From contig JAIQFI010000008.1 in the NCBI GenBank assembly GCA_020073345.1, positions 106,108 through 161,299 of the forward strand: a DNA stretch of 55,192 nt. The letters are read 5' to 3'. Below, piece after piece: positions 24,173 through 31,476 of this stretch (positions are counted from its first letter, which is position 1; the number at the start of each line of letters is the position of its first letter). The DNA is from Terriglobia bacterium. GTDB taxonomy: Bacteria; Acidobacteriota; Terriglobia; Bryobacterales; Bryobacteraceae. The notes beneath the pieces are model-generated. The model saw nothing but the letters and a program-made list of their open reading frames with translations, did no database searches and was not told the DNA's origin. The position numbers were made by a program, and so were the translations under genes.

Positions 24173-25237
24173 TCAGGGGGCCAGCTGGATCACCAGCATC
24201 CGGCCGTCGGAATGGAACGTGGCGCCGGTCGCCGTGCGGGCTTCCTTGGAAGGCTCTTTGGGCGATAGATAGGAAAGCCCGGCTACCAGGCCGGTTTCGT
24301 CCAGGCTCTGCCCTACGAACTCGCGCTCCAGGTCGACGTCGGGATCGATCTTATGCGTCACGCCATTGTTGCGCTGATCGCGATCGAACCCGATGTCATG
24401 AGTGGCGGCGCCCACCCACAGCTCCAGTCCATCCGCTTTGAACGGGGCTTTCCACAGCCGCAGATGATGCCGCTGCGCGACTACGGCGATTGGTTCGGCG
24501 TGCGCCAGGCCGTAATCCTGCACGCGGCCGAACAGCATCAGCTCACTCATGGGCAATTCCACGTACGCCTGCTTGTTCAAGACGGATAGCACCCCATGCA
24601 GAATCGCATCGTCTCTGTCCCGATCCACCTGCACCCATCCGGCCGCGGCAAACGCAGCGAGCACTTTCTTCTCGTCGCCGAGAACCACAAAGTTGGTGTT
24701 ATCGCCCGCGTTTCCCTGCGCATCGACCACCCGCCGGGGAATCCGGTCGATCATTTCCGCAGTGACTTTGACCGGCAAGGAATCTTTCGGCGAGTTGGAA
24801 GCCTCGGGACCACGAGACGAGAATTCGATCTTTACGTGGAACGCTCCATCCGGCGCATCATTGTCACTCTTGTTGATTCCCAGAAACAATCGTCCAACAC
24901 GCGGAGACGTCCAGCTTTTACTGGCGCCCACCAGGAAGGGAGTTGTGGTGTCGCTCGATCCGACGCGGCCGATCAGGGCGCCCTGGCCGGCTTCGTTCAC
25001 GGGATAAGACTTGAGCAGGTCGCGGAAGCCGCGCGACGCACCGGCCGCGGTCACAGAAGACGTTGACTTACCGGACCGAACGCTCAACTTTCCCGTGGCG
25101 CTGATGGTGAGAACGTCGCCCGGCCGCAGATCGAGCCCGGTATCCTCCCAGGAGTTCTTAGTGGACACGTCGAGTTCCTTGGCGGGCGTTTGCGCCAATG
25201 CCGCGGCCAAGCAAACCAGGAATGCGATCCACCGCAT
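24173..25237 (-). CDS. Secreted protein with LecA-like N-terminal and LssY C-terminal domain
   Basis: Start at ATG 25237 gives 354 residues with a signal peptide (MRWIAFLVCLAAALAQ). The frame is open upstream but runs into the divergent glycosyltransferase. Residues about 25-145 (DTGLDLRPGDVLTISATGKL, GALIGRVG, VGRLFLGINKSDND) have the pattern of PA-IL/LecA-like galactose-binding beta-sandwiches. Residues about 180-345 match the LssY_C type (NFVVLGDEKKVLAAFAAAGW, ADGLELWVGAATHDIGFD, THKIDPDVDLEREFV). A surface or periplasmic role is likely; the biochemistry is unknown. Confidence 0.75.
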   Translation of the reverse strand: MRWIAFLVCLAAALAQTPAKELDVSTKNSWEDTGLDLRPGDVLTISATGKLSVRSGKSTSSVTAAGASRGFRDLLKSYPVNEAGQGALIGRVGSSDTTTPFLVGASKSWTSPRVGRLFLGINKSDNDAPDGAFHVKIEFSSRGPEASNSPKDSLPVKVTAEMIDRIPRRVVDAQGNAGDNTNFVVLGDEKKVLAAFAAAGWVQVDRDRDDAILHGVLSVLNKQAYVELPMSELMLFGRVQDYGLAHAEPIAVVAQRHHLRLWKAPFKADGLELWVGAATHDIGFDRDQRNNGVTHKIDPDVDLEREFVGQSLDETGLVAGLSYLSPKEPSKEARTATGATFHSDGRMLVIQLAP

Positions 25238-25268
25238 GAAGAATATTGTAACCGCGGTAAAATGAGCC

Positions 25269-26234
25269 TTGCCCATCTCACGTCCGGCGAATCCGAAAGT
25301 CAACCCCACCGGCGAAAGCATCGAGCCCGCCCAGAAGCCCGCGCGGGTCGAGCCAGAACCGCAAGGTCCCCGGGTATCGGCCATTCTGACCGGATACAAC
25401 CAGGCCCCGGCACTGCGCCGAGCGGTGCAAGCGCTGGAGCGCTCGCGTGATCGCGAGCGGCTGGAAATCCTGGTGGTAGATTGCGGCAGCAGCGATGAAA
25501 GCACCGCGCTCGATACCGATTTCCCCGCCATCAACATGCTTCGTTTGCCGCACCACCTGGGCGCCGCCCGAGCCATGAATATCGCCACGCGCACGGCGAA
25601 GGCGGATCTGCTGTTCTACCTTTCCCCGAATGTGGAAGTTGCGCCCGAAACCGTCACCGCGCTCGCCGATCGCCTGCAACCCGACCCGGATGCGCCCGAG
25701 ACCGATGTCGCGGCCGTGTGTCCGCTGCTAGTCGACGCCGAGGGGCATCCTGCGTCGAGCATTCATGCGATTCCCACACGCGCGGAGCTGCAGGCGGCCG
25801 CGCGCGGAGTCGAACTTCCCACAGTGCCCCTGGACGTTACGCAGGAGAGCATTGCCATTGCGTATCCGGAGCTGGACGCCGTCTTGATCCGCAAGCATTT
25901 CGTCCGCAGCATGAATTATTTCGATCAGCGCTTCGGCCACTACTGGGCGGACGCCGACCTGGCCATGCAGATCCGCCGCGCGGGCAAACAGATTCGCCTG
26001 TTTCCTGCCATCCGGGCGACCTATCACCGGGCGCCCGACCCTCTGGAGGGCGATCCTCTGGCTCGCGCGGATCGAGTGAGTGGCGCGGCGGCCCTGGTCG
26101 GAAAGTATGAAGGAACCGTAGCCGCCTTGAGCTTCCGGCTGGGGGCGGTCCTGTCGGCACTGGCCCGTTTTGACCTTGGAATGGTTGGCAAGCTGACCGG
26201 GGGGCAAAAGCTGGACGGGTCACAAGCCGCCTAA
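25269..26234 (+). CDS. Family 2 glycosyltransferase
   Basis: Up to 321 residues if the TTG at 25269 is used; the first 30 are low-complexity and the real start may be later. The GT-A fold begins RVSAILTGYNQAPALRRAVQALE, then LEILVVDCGSSDEST, then LPHHLGAARAMNIATR and DLLFYLSPNVE in the metal-binding position. A later YWADADLAMQIRRAGKQI block is the acceptor-side motif of GT2 rhamnosyltransferase-like proteins. No signal or membrane segment is seen, so it is cytoplasmic or peripheral. It diverges from the LssY_C gene with a 31-bp gap. Confidence 0.82.
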   Translation: MPISRPANPKVNPTGESIEPAQKPARVEPEPQGPRVSAILTGYNQAPALRRAVQALERSRDRERLEILVVDCGSSDESTALDTDFPAINMLRLPHHLGAARAMNIATRTAKADLLFYLSPNVEVAPETVTALADRLQPDPDAPETDVAAVCPLLVDAEGHPASSIHAIPTRAELQAAARGVELPTVPLDVTQESIAIAYPELDAVLIRKHFVRSMNYFDQRFGHYWADADLAMQIRRAGKQIRLFPAIRATYHRAPDPLEGDPLARADRVSGAAALVGKYEGTVAALSFRLGAVLSALARFDLGMVGKLTGGQKLDGSQAA

Positions 26235-26311
26235 TCGTACGATCTCTCAGGGTTTTACCCTAAGACCCTAACCTTCTGCCTACCCCTCGCCGATAGACCA
26301 TCCAGCGGGTT

Positions 26312-26893
26312 ATGCCTATGCATCTCGATGCTTTGTTGTGGTTGTTGCTTCCGGTTTTCGTTGCGGGCGGCAGCGCCCTCCTGTCCTTCTATATCATGCA
26401 AGCCAAACTGGAGGTCTCCTTGTCGAAGGAGCGTGAATCGCTGGCCGAGGCGCGGGCAACCATCAGCTCTCAGAAAGTCATGATGGAAGAACGGATACGG
26501 GCCACTGAAGAAGCGGTGAAGCGCACCGCGATGGACGAATTCCTGAAGGATTTCCGCGTGGAGGAGCGCAGCTATGTGCGCGAGACCAAGTCGCTGGACT
26601 CCGCCAAGCGCAGCATGGTGATGCAGGAGCGCCTGTTTTTCCGCAACATTCCACTCTCCAATTGGGTGGAGCACGAAATGGTGGTCGAGGTAGGCAGCGA
26701 TCTGCAGCGGCTGCAGGAACAGACTTCGATCTTCACCGCGTCCTCTTTGCCCTCGGGTTCGCATGCAGGTTTGCATACAAGTGACGGACGCTTGCCGGTA
26801 TCGAAACTCCTGGACAATGCGGTCCCGGCGCGTCCCGCGGCGCCCAGATCCAATTCGCTGATCGCGGCGCATGCCGTGTTCGGCGCGCAGTAA
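26312..26893 (+). CDS. Membrane-anchored coiled-coil protein of unknown function
   Basis: A 193-residue protein with one N-terminal membrane helix (LLWLLLPVFVAGGSALLSFYI at about 8-28) and a charged coiled-coil (LEVSLSKERESLAEARATIS through RIRATEEAVKRTA, about 32-70). A short conserved-looking core follows (SYVRETKSLDSAKRSMVMQER, LFFRNIPLSNWVEHE). The C-terminal 50 residues look disordered. It lies 43 bp upstream of the ECF sigma gene on the same strand. Function cannot be inferred. Confidence 0.65.
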   Translation: MPMHLDALLWLLLPVFVAGGSALLSFYIMQAKLEVSLSKERESLAEARATISSQKVMMEERIRATEEAVKRTAMDEFLKDFRVEERSYVRETKSLDSAKRSMVMQERLFFRNIPLSNWVEHEMVVEVGSDLQRLQEQTSIFTASSLPSGSHAGLHTSDGRLPVSKLLDNAVPARPAAPRSNSLIAAHAVFGAQ

Positions 26894-26896
26894 CCT

Positions 26897-26927
26897 GGTA
26901 ACCCTTCCTCTCACAACTTTCGTCTGA
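26897..26927 (+). promoter_or_regulatory. Candidate ECF-type promoter before the sigma gene
   Basis: GGTAACC at 26897-26903 and CGTCTGA at 26921-26927 resemble the GGAAC / TCTGA elements recognised by RpoE-like sigma factors, with a spacing close to normal. It lies just upstream of the sigma gene, consistent with autoregulation. A start at 26936 would leave almost no leader, so this is tentative. Confidence 0.35.
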
Positions 26928-26935
26928 ACGGTATC

Positions 26936-27532
26936 ATGGGCCTGATGGCAGGGCCAGCACTGGCCGCGCGGACCGAGACCGGACAACTCCGGGACTTCGC
27001 CGCGGACTTCACGGCGTGGATGGCGTCCGAGCAGAGGCGCGTGTTCGGGCTGTGCCAGCGGCTCCTGCGGGACGCTGACGAGGCGGATTCGGCCACCCAG
27101 GATGTGTTCCTGAAGGCGTATCAGGCTCTTCGCAAAGAGGACGCCAAGGCTCTGGACGATCCGGCCCGCTGGCTCACGCGGATCGCGGTCAATACCTGCC
27201 TGGACCGGCTGCGCTCGCAGAGGTGGCGGTTCTGGCGGCGGCGTCCGTCCCAGCAGGATGAGCAGACGATCCTGCGGCTGGCTTCGTCTACCTACCCGGA
27301 GGCGGAGGACCGGTATTTTGCGGTTCAGATTCACGCGCGTCTGGAAGCGGCATTAGAGCGGCTTTCGCCGCGGCAGCGGGCCACGTTCACCCTGCGGCAC
27401 TACGATGATTTGAGCCTGGAGGAAATCGGGAACCTTCTGGATCTGGATGTCGGCACGGTAAAGGCGCACATGCATCGCGCCGTGGTGAAACTGCGGCATG
27501 AGCTGCGCGATTTGTACGGAGGACGGAGATGA
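26936..27532 (+). CDS. ECF-type RNA polymerase sigma factor
   Basis: A 198-residue sigma-70 family protein with only regions 2 and 4. Region 2 at about 30-95: VFGLCQRLLRDADEADSATQ, DVFLKAYQALRKED, and WLTRIAVNTCLDRLR (-10 recognition). Region 4 at about 140-195: LERLSPRQRATFTLRHYDDL, then SLEEIGNLLDLDVGTVKAHM (-35 HTH). The next gene starts in its stop codon (ATGA) and has features of an anti-sigma factor, so this should be an envelope-responsive regulator. Confidence 0.92.
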   Translation: MGLMAGPALAARTETGQLRDFAADFTAWMASEQRRVFGLCQRLLRDADEADSATQDVFLKAYQALRKEDAKALDDPARWLTRIAVNTCLDRLRSQRWRFWRRRPSQQDEQTILRLASSTYPEAEDRYFAVQIHARLEAALERLSPRQRATFTLRHYDDLSLEEIGNLLDLDVGTVKAHMHRAVVKLRHELRDLYGGRR

Positions 27533-27987
27533 ATCGTCAACATCTCAGCGACGACGAGTTGATCGGAATGCTGTATGGGCTCGGCAACATGAAGGATGAT
27601 GCGGGCCATCTGGCGGACTGCTCCGAGTGCAGCGAGCGACTAAGAGCCATGGGCCAGGCCCGCGCCGCGACGGTGGATGCGCCGCAAATCAGCGGGCGCA
27701 TGCTGGCCACCCAGCGGCAGCAGATTCTGGAACGTTTGGGACAGCCTTCCTCCGGATCATGGCGATGGATTCCAGCGGCCGCCGCCGCTGCGCTGCTGGC
27801 CGGAGCCTTGTTCTTATCGCGACCGGTACATGTTTCCGCGCCTTCCGCGCGGCCAGCCGTGAATACCGAGTCCGATGCGGAGCTGTTCACCGATGTGTAT
27901 TCCATGGAGCGCGACGTCGAACCGAGAGCTGCCGCGCCGATTCGCTCGTTATTCCAAGAGGCCTCGTTCGAAAAGGAGGGTCAATGA
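27529..27987 (+). CDS. Putative membrane anti-sigma factor
   Basis: A 152-residue protein overlapping the sigma gene by 4 bp. An N-terminal HLSDDELIGMLYG helix and a HLADCSEC segment (H-x3-C-x2-C) match the zinc-binding anti-sigma (ZAS) pattern at about 27-34. One membrane helix follows (WIPAAAAAALLAGALFL, about 79-95), then a short extracytoplasmic tail. Sequence alone does not prove sigma binding, but architecture and coupling make it the likely partner. The next gene overlaps by 4 bp. Confidence 0.75.
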   Translation: MNRQHLSDDELIGMLYGLGNMKDDAGHLADCSECSERLRAMGQARAATVDAPQISGRMLATQRQQILERLGQPSSGSWRWIPAAAAAALLAGALFLSRPVHVSAPSARPAVNTESDAELFTDVYSMERDVEPRAAAPIRSLFQEASFEKEGQ

Positions 27988-28541
27988 CCACCTGGCGATG
28001 GAAATATCTGTTCCCGTGCCTGATCCTGGCCGTTCCCGCAGGTCTTAGCGCGCAGGGACCGCGCGGCGGGTTCTTCCCTTGGTGGGATAGCCCCATGGTC
28101 AGCGGTCTGGACCTCACCGATGCGCAGCGCACCCAGATCCGCTCGGTGATTCGGGAGTACCGGGGGCGGATGCTGGAGGTTCGCGATCAGGTGCAGAAGG
28201 CCGAGACCGATCTGGATGCGGTCTTCAACGAAGACACGGTAGACCAGCGCCGGGGCGCGGAAGCGATCGACCGTTTGACCAAAGCCCGGGCAGACATGAC
28301 CAAGTCCGTTTCGGAGATGAGCTTGCGGATGCGCGCCGTGCTGACGCCGCAACAGTGGCAGGAACTGCGCCAGCGTCAGCGAGGAATCGAAAACGTGGGC
28401 CGCGGCCCGGGATCGCAACGAGGTCCAGGACGCGGACGTCGTGTTGCGAAGGCCGGACCAAAGGATGGATCGAAGAGCTTGCCGGCGAGCGCCGCCGAAG
28501 GCCCATCCCAGACGCCCCCGCCAGCGTTAAGTCAGCAATAG
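27984..28541 (+). CDS. Periplasmic CpxP/Spy-like protein
   Basis: A 185-residue protein with a signal peptide (LFPCLILAVPAGLSAQ). The helical core has LTDAQRTQIRSVIREYRGRM at about 42-61, long amphipathic helices and a closing LTPQQWQELRQRQR, the duplicated LTxxQ pattern of Spy/CpxP/ZraP-type periplasmic chaperones and metal or stress sensors. A Gly/Arg/Pro-rich tail follows. Its ATG overlaps the anti-sigma stop (ATGA), giving a sigma / anti-sigma / periplasmic-effector operon. Confidence 0.8.
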   Translation: MTTWRWKYLFPCLILAVPAGLSAQGPRGGFFPWWDSPMVSGLDLTDAQRTQIRSVIREYRGRMLEVRDQVQKAETDLDAVFNEDTVDQRRGAEAIDRLTKARADMTKSVSEMSLRMRAVLTPQQWQELRQRQRGIENVGRGPGSQRGPGRGRRVAKAGPKDGSKSLPASAAEGPSQTPPPALSQQ

Positions 28542-28542
28542 T

Positions 28543-29196
28543 TCAGGCGGAAATCGCGCGGATCGCGGGTACATCCAGAATCCGAGGCTGGTTGGGAGGA
28601 TTTTCCACCGCCCACAGAAGTGCTTTCACCATCTGATCCAGCGTGACCAGTCCCAGCCTCAGGGCGCCTTCGCGCGTGGCAGGAATCGCTTCGAGCAGCG
28701 AGTAGACTGGCGCCAGCGCCGCGGGCCATCGGTGTCCCGGACCCAGCACGTACCAGGGGCGCAGGATGGTGGTGGTCAGGTCCGTGGTTTTGAGAATCGC
28801 TTCGCATTCCTGACGGACGCGGATATACGCTTTCATCACCGGAGCGGGCTGCGCGACGCTGACGTAGACGAAGTGGGAGACTCCGGCCGATTTCGCCACG
28901 GCCGCGGAAGCACTCAGGCTGACCAGATCGATCGCTCGGAACGCTTCCTCCTTCCACGGGGCCGGATGCGCGACCCCGGTCAGTTGGACGAAAGTGTCGG
29001 CGGCTGAGACGGCGGAGGAAAAGGTGGCCGCATCGAGCGGGTTTCCCGGAACAACCTCCGCTCTATTGGGGACTTTGTGTTCGCTGCCCGCGCGCGCAAG
29101 TACCCGGACATGATGGCCGCGTTCGACCAGCTTCGAGACCAGGGCACGGCCCACGTAGCCCGTCCCACCGCTCAGAAACACCTGCCTGGGTTCCAT
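28543..29196 (-). CDS. NAD(P)-binding SDR/NmrA-like epimerase-family protein
   Basis: Start taken at ATG 29196 (MEPRQVFLSGGTGYVG), with ATG 29205 as an alternative. About 217 residues. The Rossmann motif is SGGTGYVGRALV; an extended-SDR/NmrA layout follows with FVYVSVAQPAP, a RQECEAILKTTDLTTTILRPWYVLGP block and a short C-terminal domain. The Tyr-x3-Lys catalytic pair is not in classical form (AYIRVRQECE), so it may act as a redox sensor or atypical reductase. It is convergent with the CpxP-like gene. Confidence 0.8.
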   Translation of the reverse strand: MEPRQVFLSGGTGYVGRALVSKLVERGHHVRVLARAGSEHKVPNRAEVVPGNPLDAATFSSAVSAADTFVQLTGVAHPAPWKEEAFRAIDLVSLSASAAVAKSAGVSHFVYVSVAQPAPVMKAYIRVRQECEAILKTTDLTTTILRPWYVLGPGHRWPAALAPVYSLLEAIPATREGALRLGLVTLDQMVKALLWAVENPPNQPRILDVPAIRAISA

Positions 29197-29281
29197 CGTT
29201 TGCAAGATACTACGGAGGCGGGTCTGGCATCAGATGTGGTATCTGTGAAGTATCGTTGATGTAACGGCGAAGTATCGGCAG

Positions 29282-29356
<75 letters not shown>

Positions 29357-29439
29357 GCAACCTAGTTCCTAAGTTGCACAATCCCTAGAGCTCGACGACT
29401 CGATACCGTTTGCGGCATCTGCGGCATTAGCGGCAATTC

Positions 29440-29583
29440 ATGGGTCAAAAATCGCGCGTTCTTTGGTATGATCGAAGCGGAAAAGATTCTGTGGTCTGGC
29501 GGGCTCCCTGGCGGGCTCGTTATGAAGGCGGGTTTTCAGGCCCGCGAATAAAAAAGCAGCAGGTTGCGGAATCTTACGAGTAG
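29440..29583 (+). CDS. Short open frame of uncertain status in the element
   Basis: ATG 29440 opens 47 codons (MGQKSRVLWYDRSGKDSVVW, then a basic stretch ending IKKQQVAESYE). It has no clear ribosome site and no family, but its position just inside the left repeat is where integrase or att-proximal genes often lie. It might be the relic of a longer gene. Confidence 0.25.
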   Translation: MGQKSRVLWYDRSGKDSVVWRAPWRARYEGGFSGPRIKKQQVAESYE

Positions 29584-29815
29584 CAAAGAGAGTGAGCCTA
29601 AGGCGCGGTGCTAGGGCGCCACCGGGATGTCTGTCCCGGACGGCAGGTAGGCAGCAACTCTCCTCATGGCTGGGTTAGTGGCTTTCAAAGAGCCGCAATC
29701 CGGTCGCGTCGAAACACGAGGAAACGTGTCCGGCGTAATGAGGAGAAGTTGCGCCGTGACCAACGTGGCACTTTTCCCAACATTGCGCAGGCATCGATCC
29801 TCCGGAAAGGTGGTC
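29584..29815. other. Leader region of the HTH gene with a CCGGGA-N6-TCCCGG inverted repeat
   Basis: No convincing gene. An inverted repeat (29622-29627 with 29634-29639) could be an operator or small hairpin. The frame of the downstream HTH gene stays open back to 29666, but the extra 50 codons show no domain character. Confidence 0.35.
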
Positions 29816-30061
29816 ATGATGCCGGTACAGCGCACCAGCACCTACCTCTCGACAGAGGAGGTTGCTCAAATGTTGGGATTCTCGGTTCGCACCGTGACTC
29901 TCTGGTTTAACCAATGGAAAGACACGGGAGGCCAGTCCGGCATTCCCGGCTTCAAGATAGGGAAGTCTTGGCGGGCTGACCGCAAAGAAATCGAAGGCTG
30001 GATCGCACGGCAGAAGGCGCCCTTTCAGGCAACCAACACAGCTTTGCGGCAAGCTCGGTAG
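29816..30061 (+). CDS. Excisionase-like helix-turn-helix protein
   Basis: An 81-residue protein starting at ATG 29816 after a GGAAAGGTGG stretch. STEEVAQMLGFSVRTVTLWF, then FKIGKSWRADRKEIEGWIAR, is the winged-helix MerR/excisionase pattern (helix-turn-helix, then a basic wing reading KIG-x-x-WR). Such Xis-like proteins bend att DNA to favour excision, or act as small regulators. Its place inside the tRNA-flanked element supports the excisionase reading, although no integrase is present. Confidence 0.75.
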   Translation: MMPVQRTSTYLSTEEVAQMLGFSVRTVTLWFNQWKDTGGQSGIPGFKIGKSWRADRKEIEGWIARQKAPFQATNTALRQAR

Positions 30062-30112
30062 CGGCGGTAGCTGCGGGTCGGAATCTACCACCATCCGGCG
30101 CATGCTGGGCGC

Positions 30113-30238
30113 ATGGAAAGATTCAAACTGCTACTTGCCCTAGTTGTCATGGTTGTGTCGACACTGATCGCCGTGGCCAAGTTCCTTCTGATTGAGACTC
30201 ATGATTTCTGGCTGTACGTTAAGAACGTCCAGTGGTGA
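30113..30238 (+). CDS. 41-residue single-pass membrane peptide
   Basis: ATG 30113 to TGA 30238 encodes MERFKLLLALVVMVVSTLIA, then VAKFLLIETHDFWLYVKNVQW. One strong membrane helix (about 5-25) is followed by a short amphipathic, aromatic tail. It lies 51 bp after the HTH gene on the same strand. Hydrophobicity and a complete frame suggest a real small protein, but no family is recognised. Confidence 0.45.
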   Translation: MERFKLLLALVVMVVSTLIAVAKFLLIETHDFWLYVKNVQW

Positions 30239-30352
30239 ACTGCTTCGGCTCAGACCAGGGCCTATCCACGAGCCGCGCCGCCAAGGCGATGAGAGGTCCA
30301 TCGCTGGTGGCCAGCCGGTCGAGGCTAAGGTTCAGACTGCGGGAGCAGTGAA

Positions 30353-30991
30353 CTAGAAGTTCTCAGCACGGCGCTTCAACTCGCGTAGTCGCGCCCAGAA
30401 TTCCGGATTGTATCGGGGAAGACTCTTTCGAAGGCGTGGCCAGAGCCTCAAGTACTTTTTGACCGCCCTATCCATGCAGTCGTCAAACACCAGATCTACC
30501 AGACCCTGCCGGACATTGCTTCTGGCACGCCCCTCCTCCCAAGGGCGGAAGTCAGATGGGATCAACTCCAGTCGACTCAGACCCAAAACGGCAAATCCTC
30601 TTGCTGCTCTCCGAATACGCTTAGCTCGAATCACTTCCGGGCAAACGTTACCAAGATCCGGCGTCAACAGACAGAAGGCAATTACAAAAGGTGTAGCGAC
30701 CTCTAATACGGGGGTCAGGAGGATCGTTAGACTCACCCTGGCGAGCGTGTGTGACAGCTTGAAAGCTGCCAAAACGCAACCAATTCCATGCCAAAGTTTA
30801 GAGAGACTTCCCGGAAGGTCACTGCAGTGCGCCAGCCATTCTTCTTCCATCCGAGCCTGAGACTCGGGAGGGAATTGCTTCGAAGCCCAGCGAATCAACT
30901 TGGCAGGCAGCCAAAACATCAAATCTTTAGCTTCATCAGCTAGTACCTTGCTGACTGTTGCTACCAATAGCGCAAGGACGGCGGTTTTCAT
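30353..30991 (-). CDS. Membrane protein coupled to the PadR regulator
   Basis: Start at ATG 30991, overlapping the padR stop as ATGA, so the two are translationally coupled; upstream in-frame ATGs lie inside padR. The 212 residues include a hydrophobic N-terminus (KTAVLALLVATVSKVL), a SQARMEEEWLAHCSDLPGSLSK segment, two likely membrane helices (LSKLWHGIGCVLAAFKL and LEVATPFVIAFCLLTPDLG), and a basic C-terminal domain. EEWLAHL-like segments next to membrane helices recur in uncharacterised regulator-linked proteins. Function unknown; it may be the target or cofactor of the PadR protein. Confidence 0.65.
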   Translation of the reverse strand: MKTAVLALLVATVSKVLADEAKDLMFWLPAKLIRWASKQFPPESQARMEEEWLAHCSDLPGSLSKLWHGIGCVLAAFKLSHTLARVSLTILLTPVLEVATPFVIAFCLLTPDLGNVCPEVIRAKRIRRAARGFAVLGLSRLELIPSDFRPWEEGRARSNVRQGLVDLVFDDCMDRAVKKYLRLWPRLRKSLPRYNPEFWARLRELKRRAENF

Positions 30992-31287
30992 ACGAATGCC
31001 TTCACTAATGGCTTCCACTCCGCCGCTTCTGCGCGCGCTCGCTGCACGCCGATACCAGTCACGCTGTATAGCCTTCGTCGAGGCTTCGGAGCTGTCTCCT
31101 CTGGACTCTCCCACTTACTCTTTATCCAACCTGCCTCTTCAAGCCGAATCAGAATCGGATACAAAGTGCCGGAGGCTAGCCCGCTTAGATTTGCGATTTT
31201 GCTGCCTGCGAGCGGTTCAGCGTTCCCCATCAAGATGGACAGGATCAGCATGGTCTGGCGGGTCAGCTGTGGAGGGCGCGTCTTCAT
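30988..31287 (-). CDS. PadR-family transcriptional regulator
   Basis: Start at ATG 31287 gives 99 residues; the longer frame to 31440 is a translation of the tRNA fragment and is an artefact. A winged helix typical of PadR: LTRQTMLILSILMGNAEPL, then GSKIANLSGLASGTLYPILI (recognition helix), then LEEAGWIKSKWE and RRRLYSVTGIG (wing). The C-terminal dimerisation helix is short, as in the PadR-s2 group. In Acidobacteria such regulators are often linked to membrane or permease genes. Palindromes overlap its promoter. Confidence 0.88.
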   Translation of the reverse strand: MKTRPPQLTRQTMLILSILMGNAEPLAGSKIANLSGLASGTLYPILIRLEEAGWIKSKWESPEETAPKPRRRLYSVTGIGVQRARAEAAEWKPLVKAFV

Positions 31288-31288
31288 T

Positions 31289-31317
31289 GTAGTGACTCTA
31301 CGTAGAGACTCTACTAC
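31289..31317. promoter_or_regulatory. Overlapping palindromes, likely PadR operator
   Basis: CTCTACGTAGAG (31296-31307) is a perfect 12-bp palindrome. TAGAG-A-CTCTA (31303-31313) overlaps it, and GTAGT / ACTAC arms flank the set. They cover the region between the -10 and the padR start, where PadR autorepressors bind. Confidence 0.6.
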
Positions 31318-31337
31318 GAATATCGAGCTACTGTCAA
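31308..31337 (-). promoter_or_regulatory. padR promoter (TTGACA-N18-TAGAGT)
   Basis: A perfect -35 TTGACA (31337-31332) is followed, 18 nt later, by TAGAGT (31313-31308) inside the palindromes. The transcript would start near 31301, only about 14 nt before the ATG. The -35 lies about 10 bp from the tRNA fragment, so promoter and repeat form the element's edge. Confidence 0.6.
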
Positions 31338-31346
31338 TCTTTTTTG

Positions 31347-31413
<67 letters not shown>

Positions 31414-31476
31414 TAACCTGCAGTGTTTCCTCAATCCCATGAGCCCTTGGGCTTCCCTTCGGGACCTGCGATGAAG

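Noticed and set aside
26255-27334. A 359-codon minus-strand open frame
   Set aside because: Antisense to the coiled-coil membrane protein and the ECF sigma factor; composition is Arg/His-rich and lacks domains.
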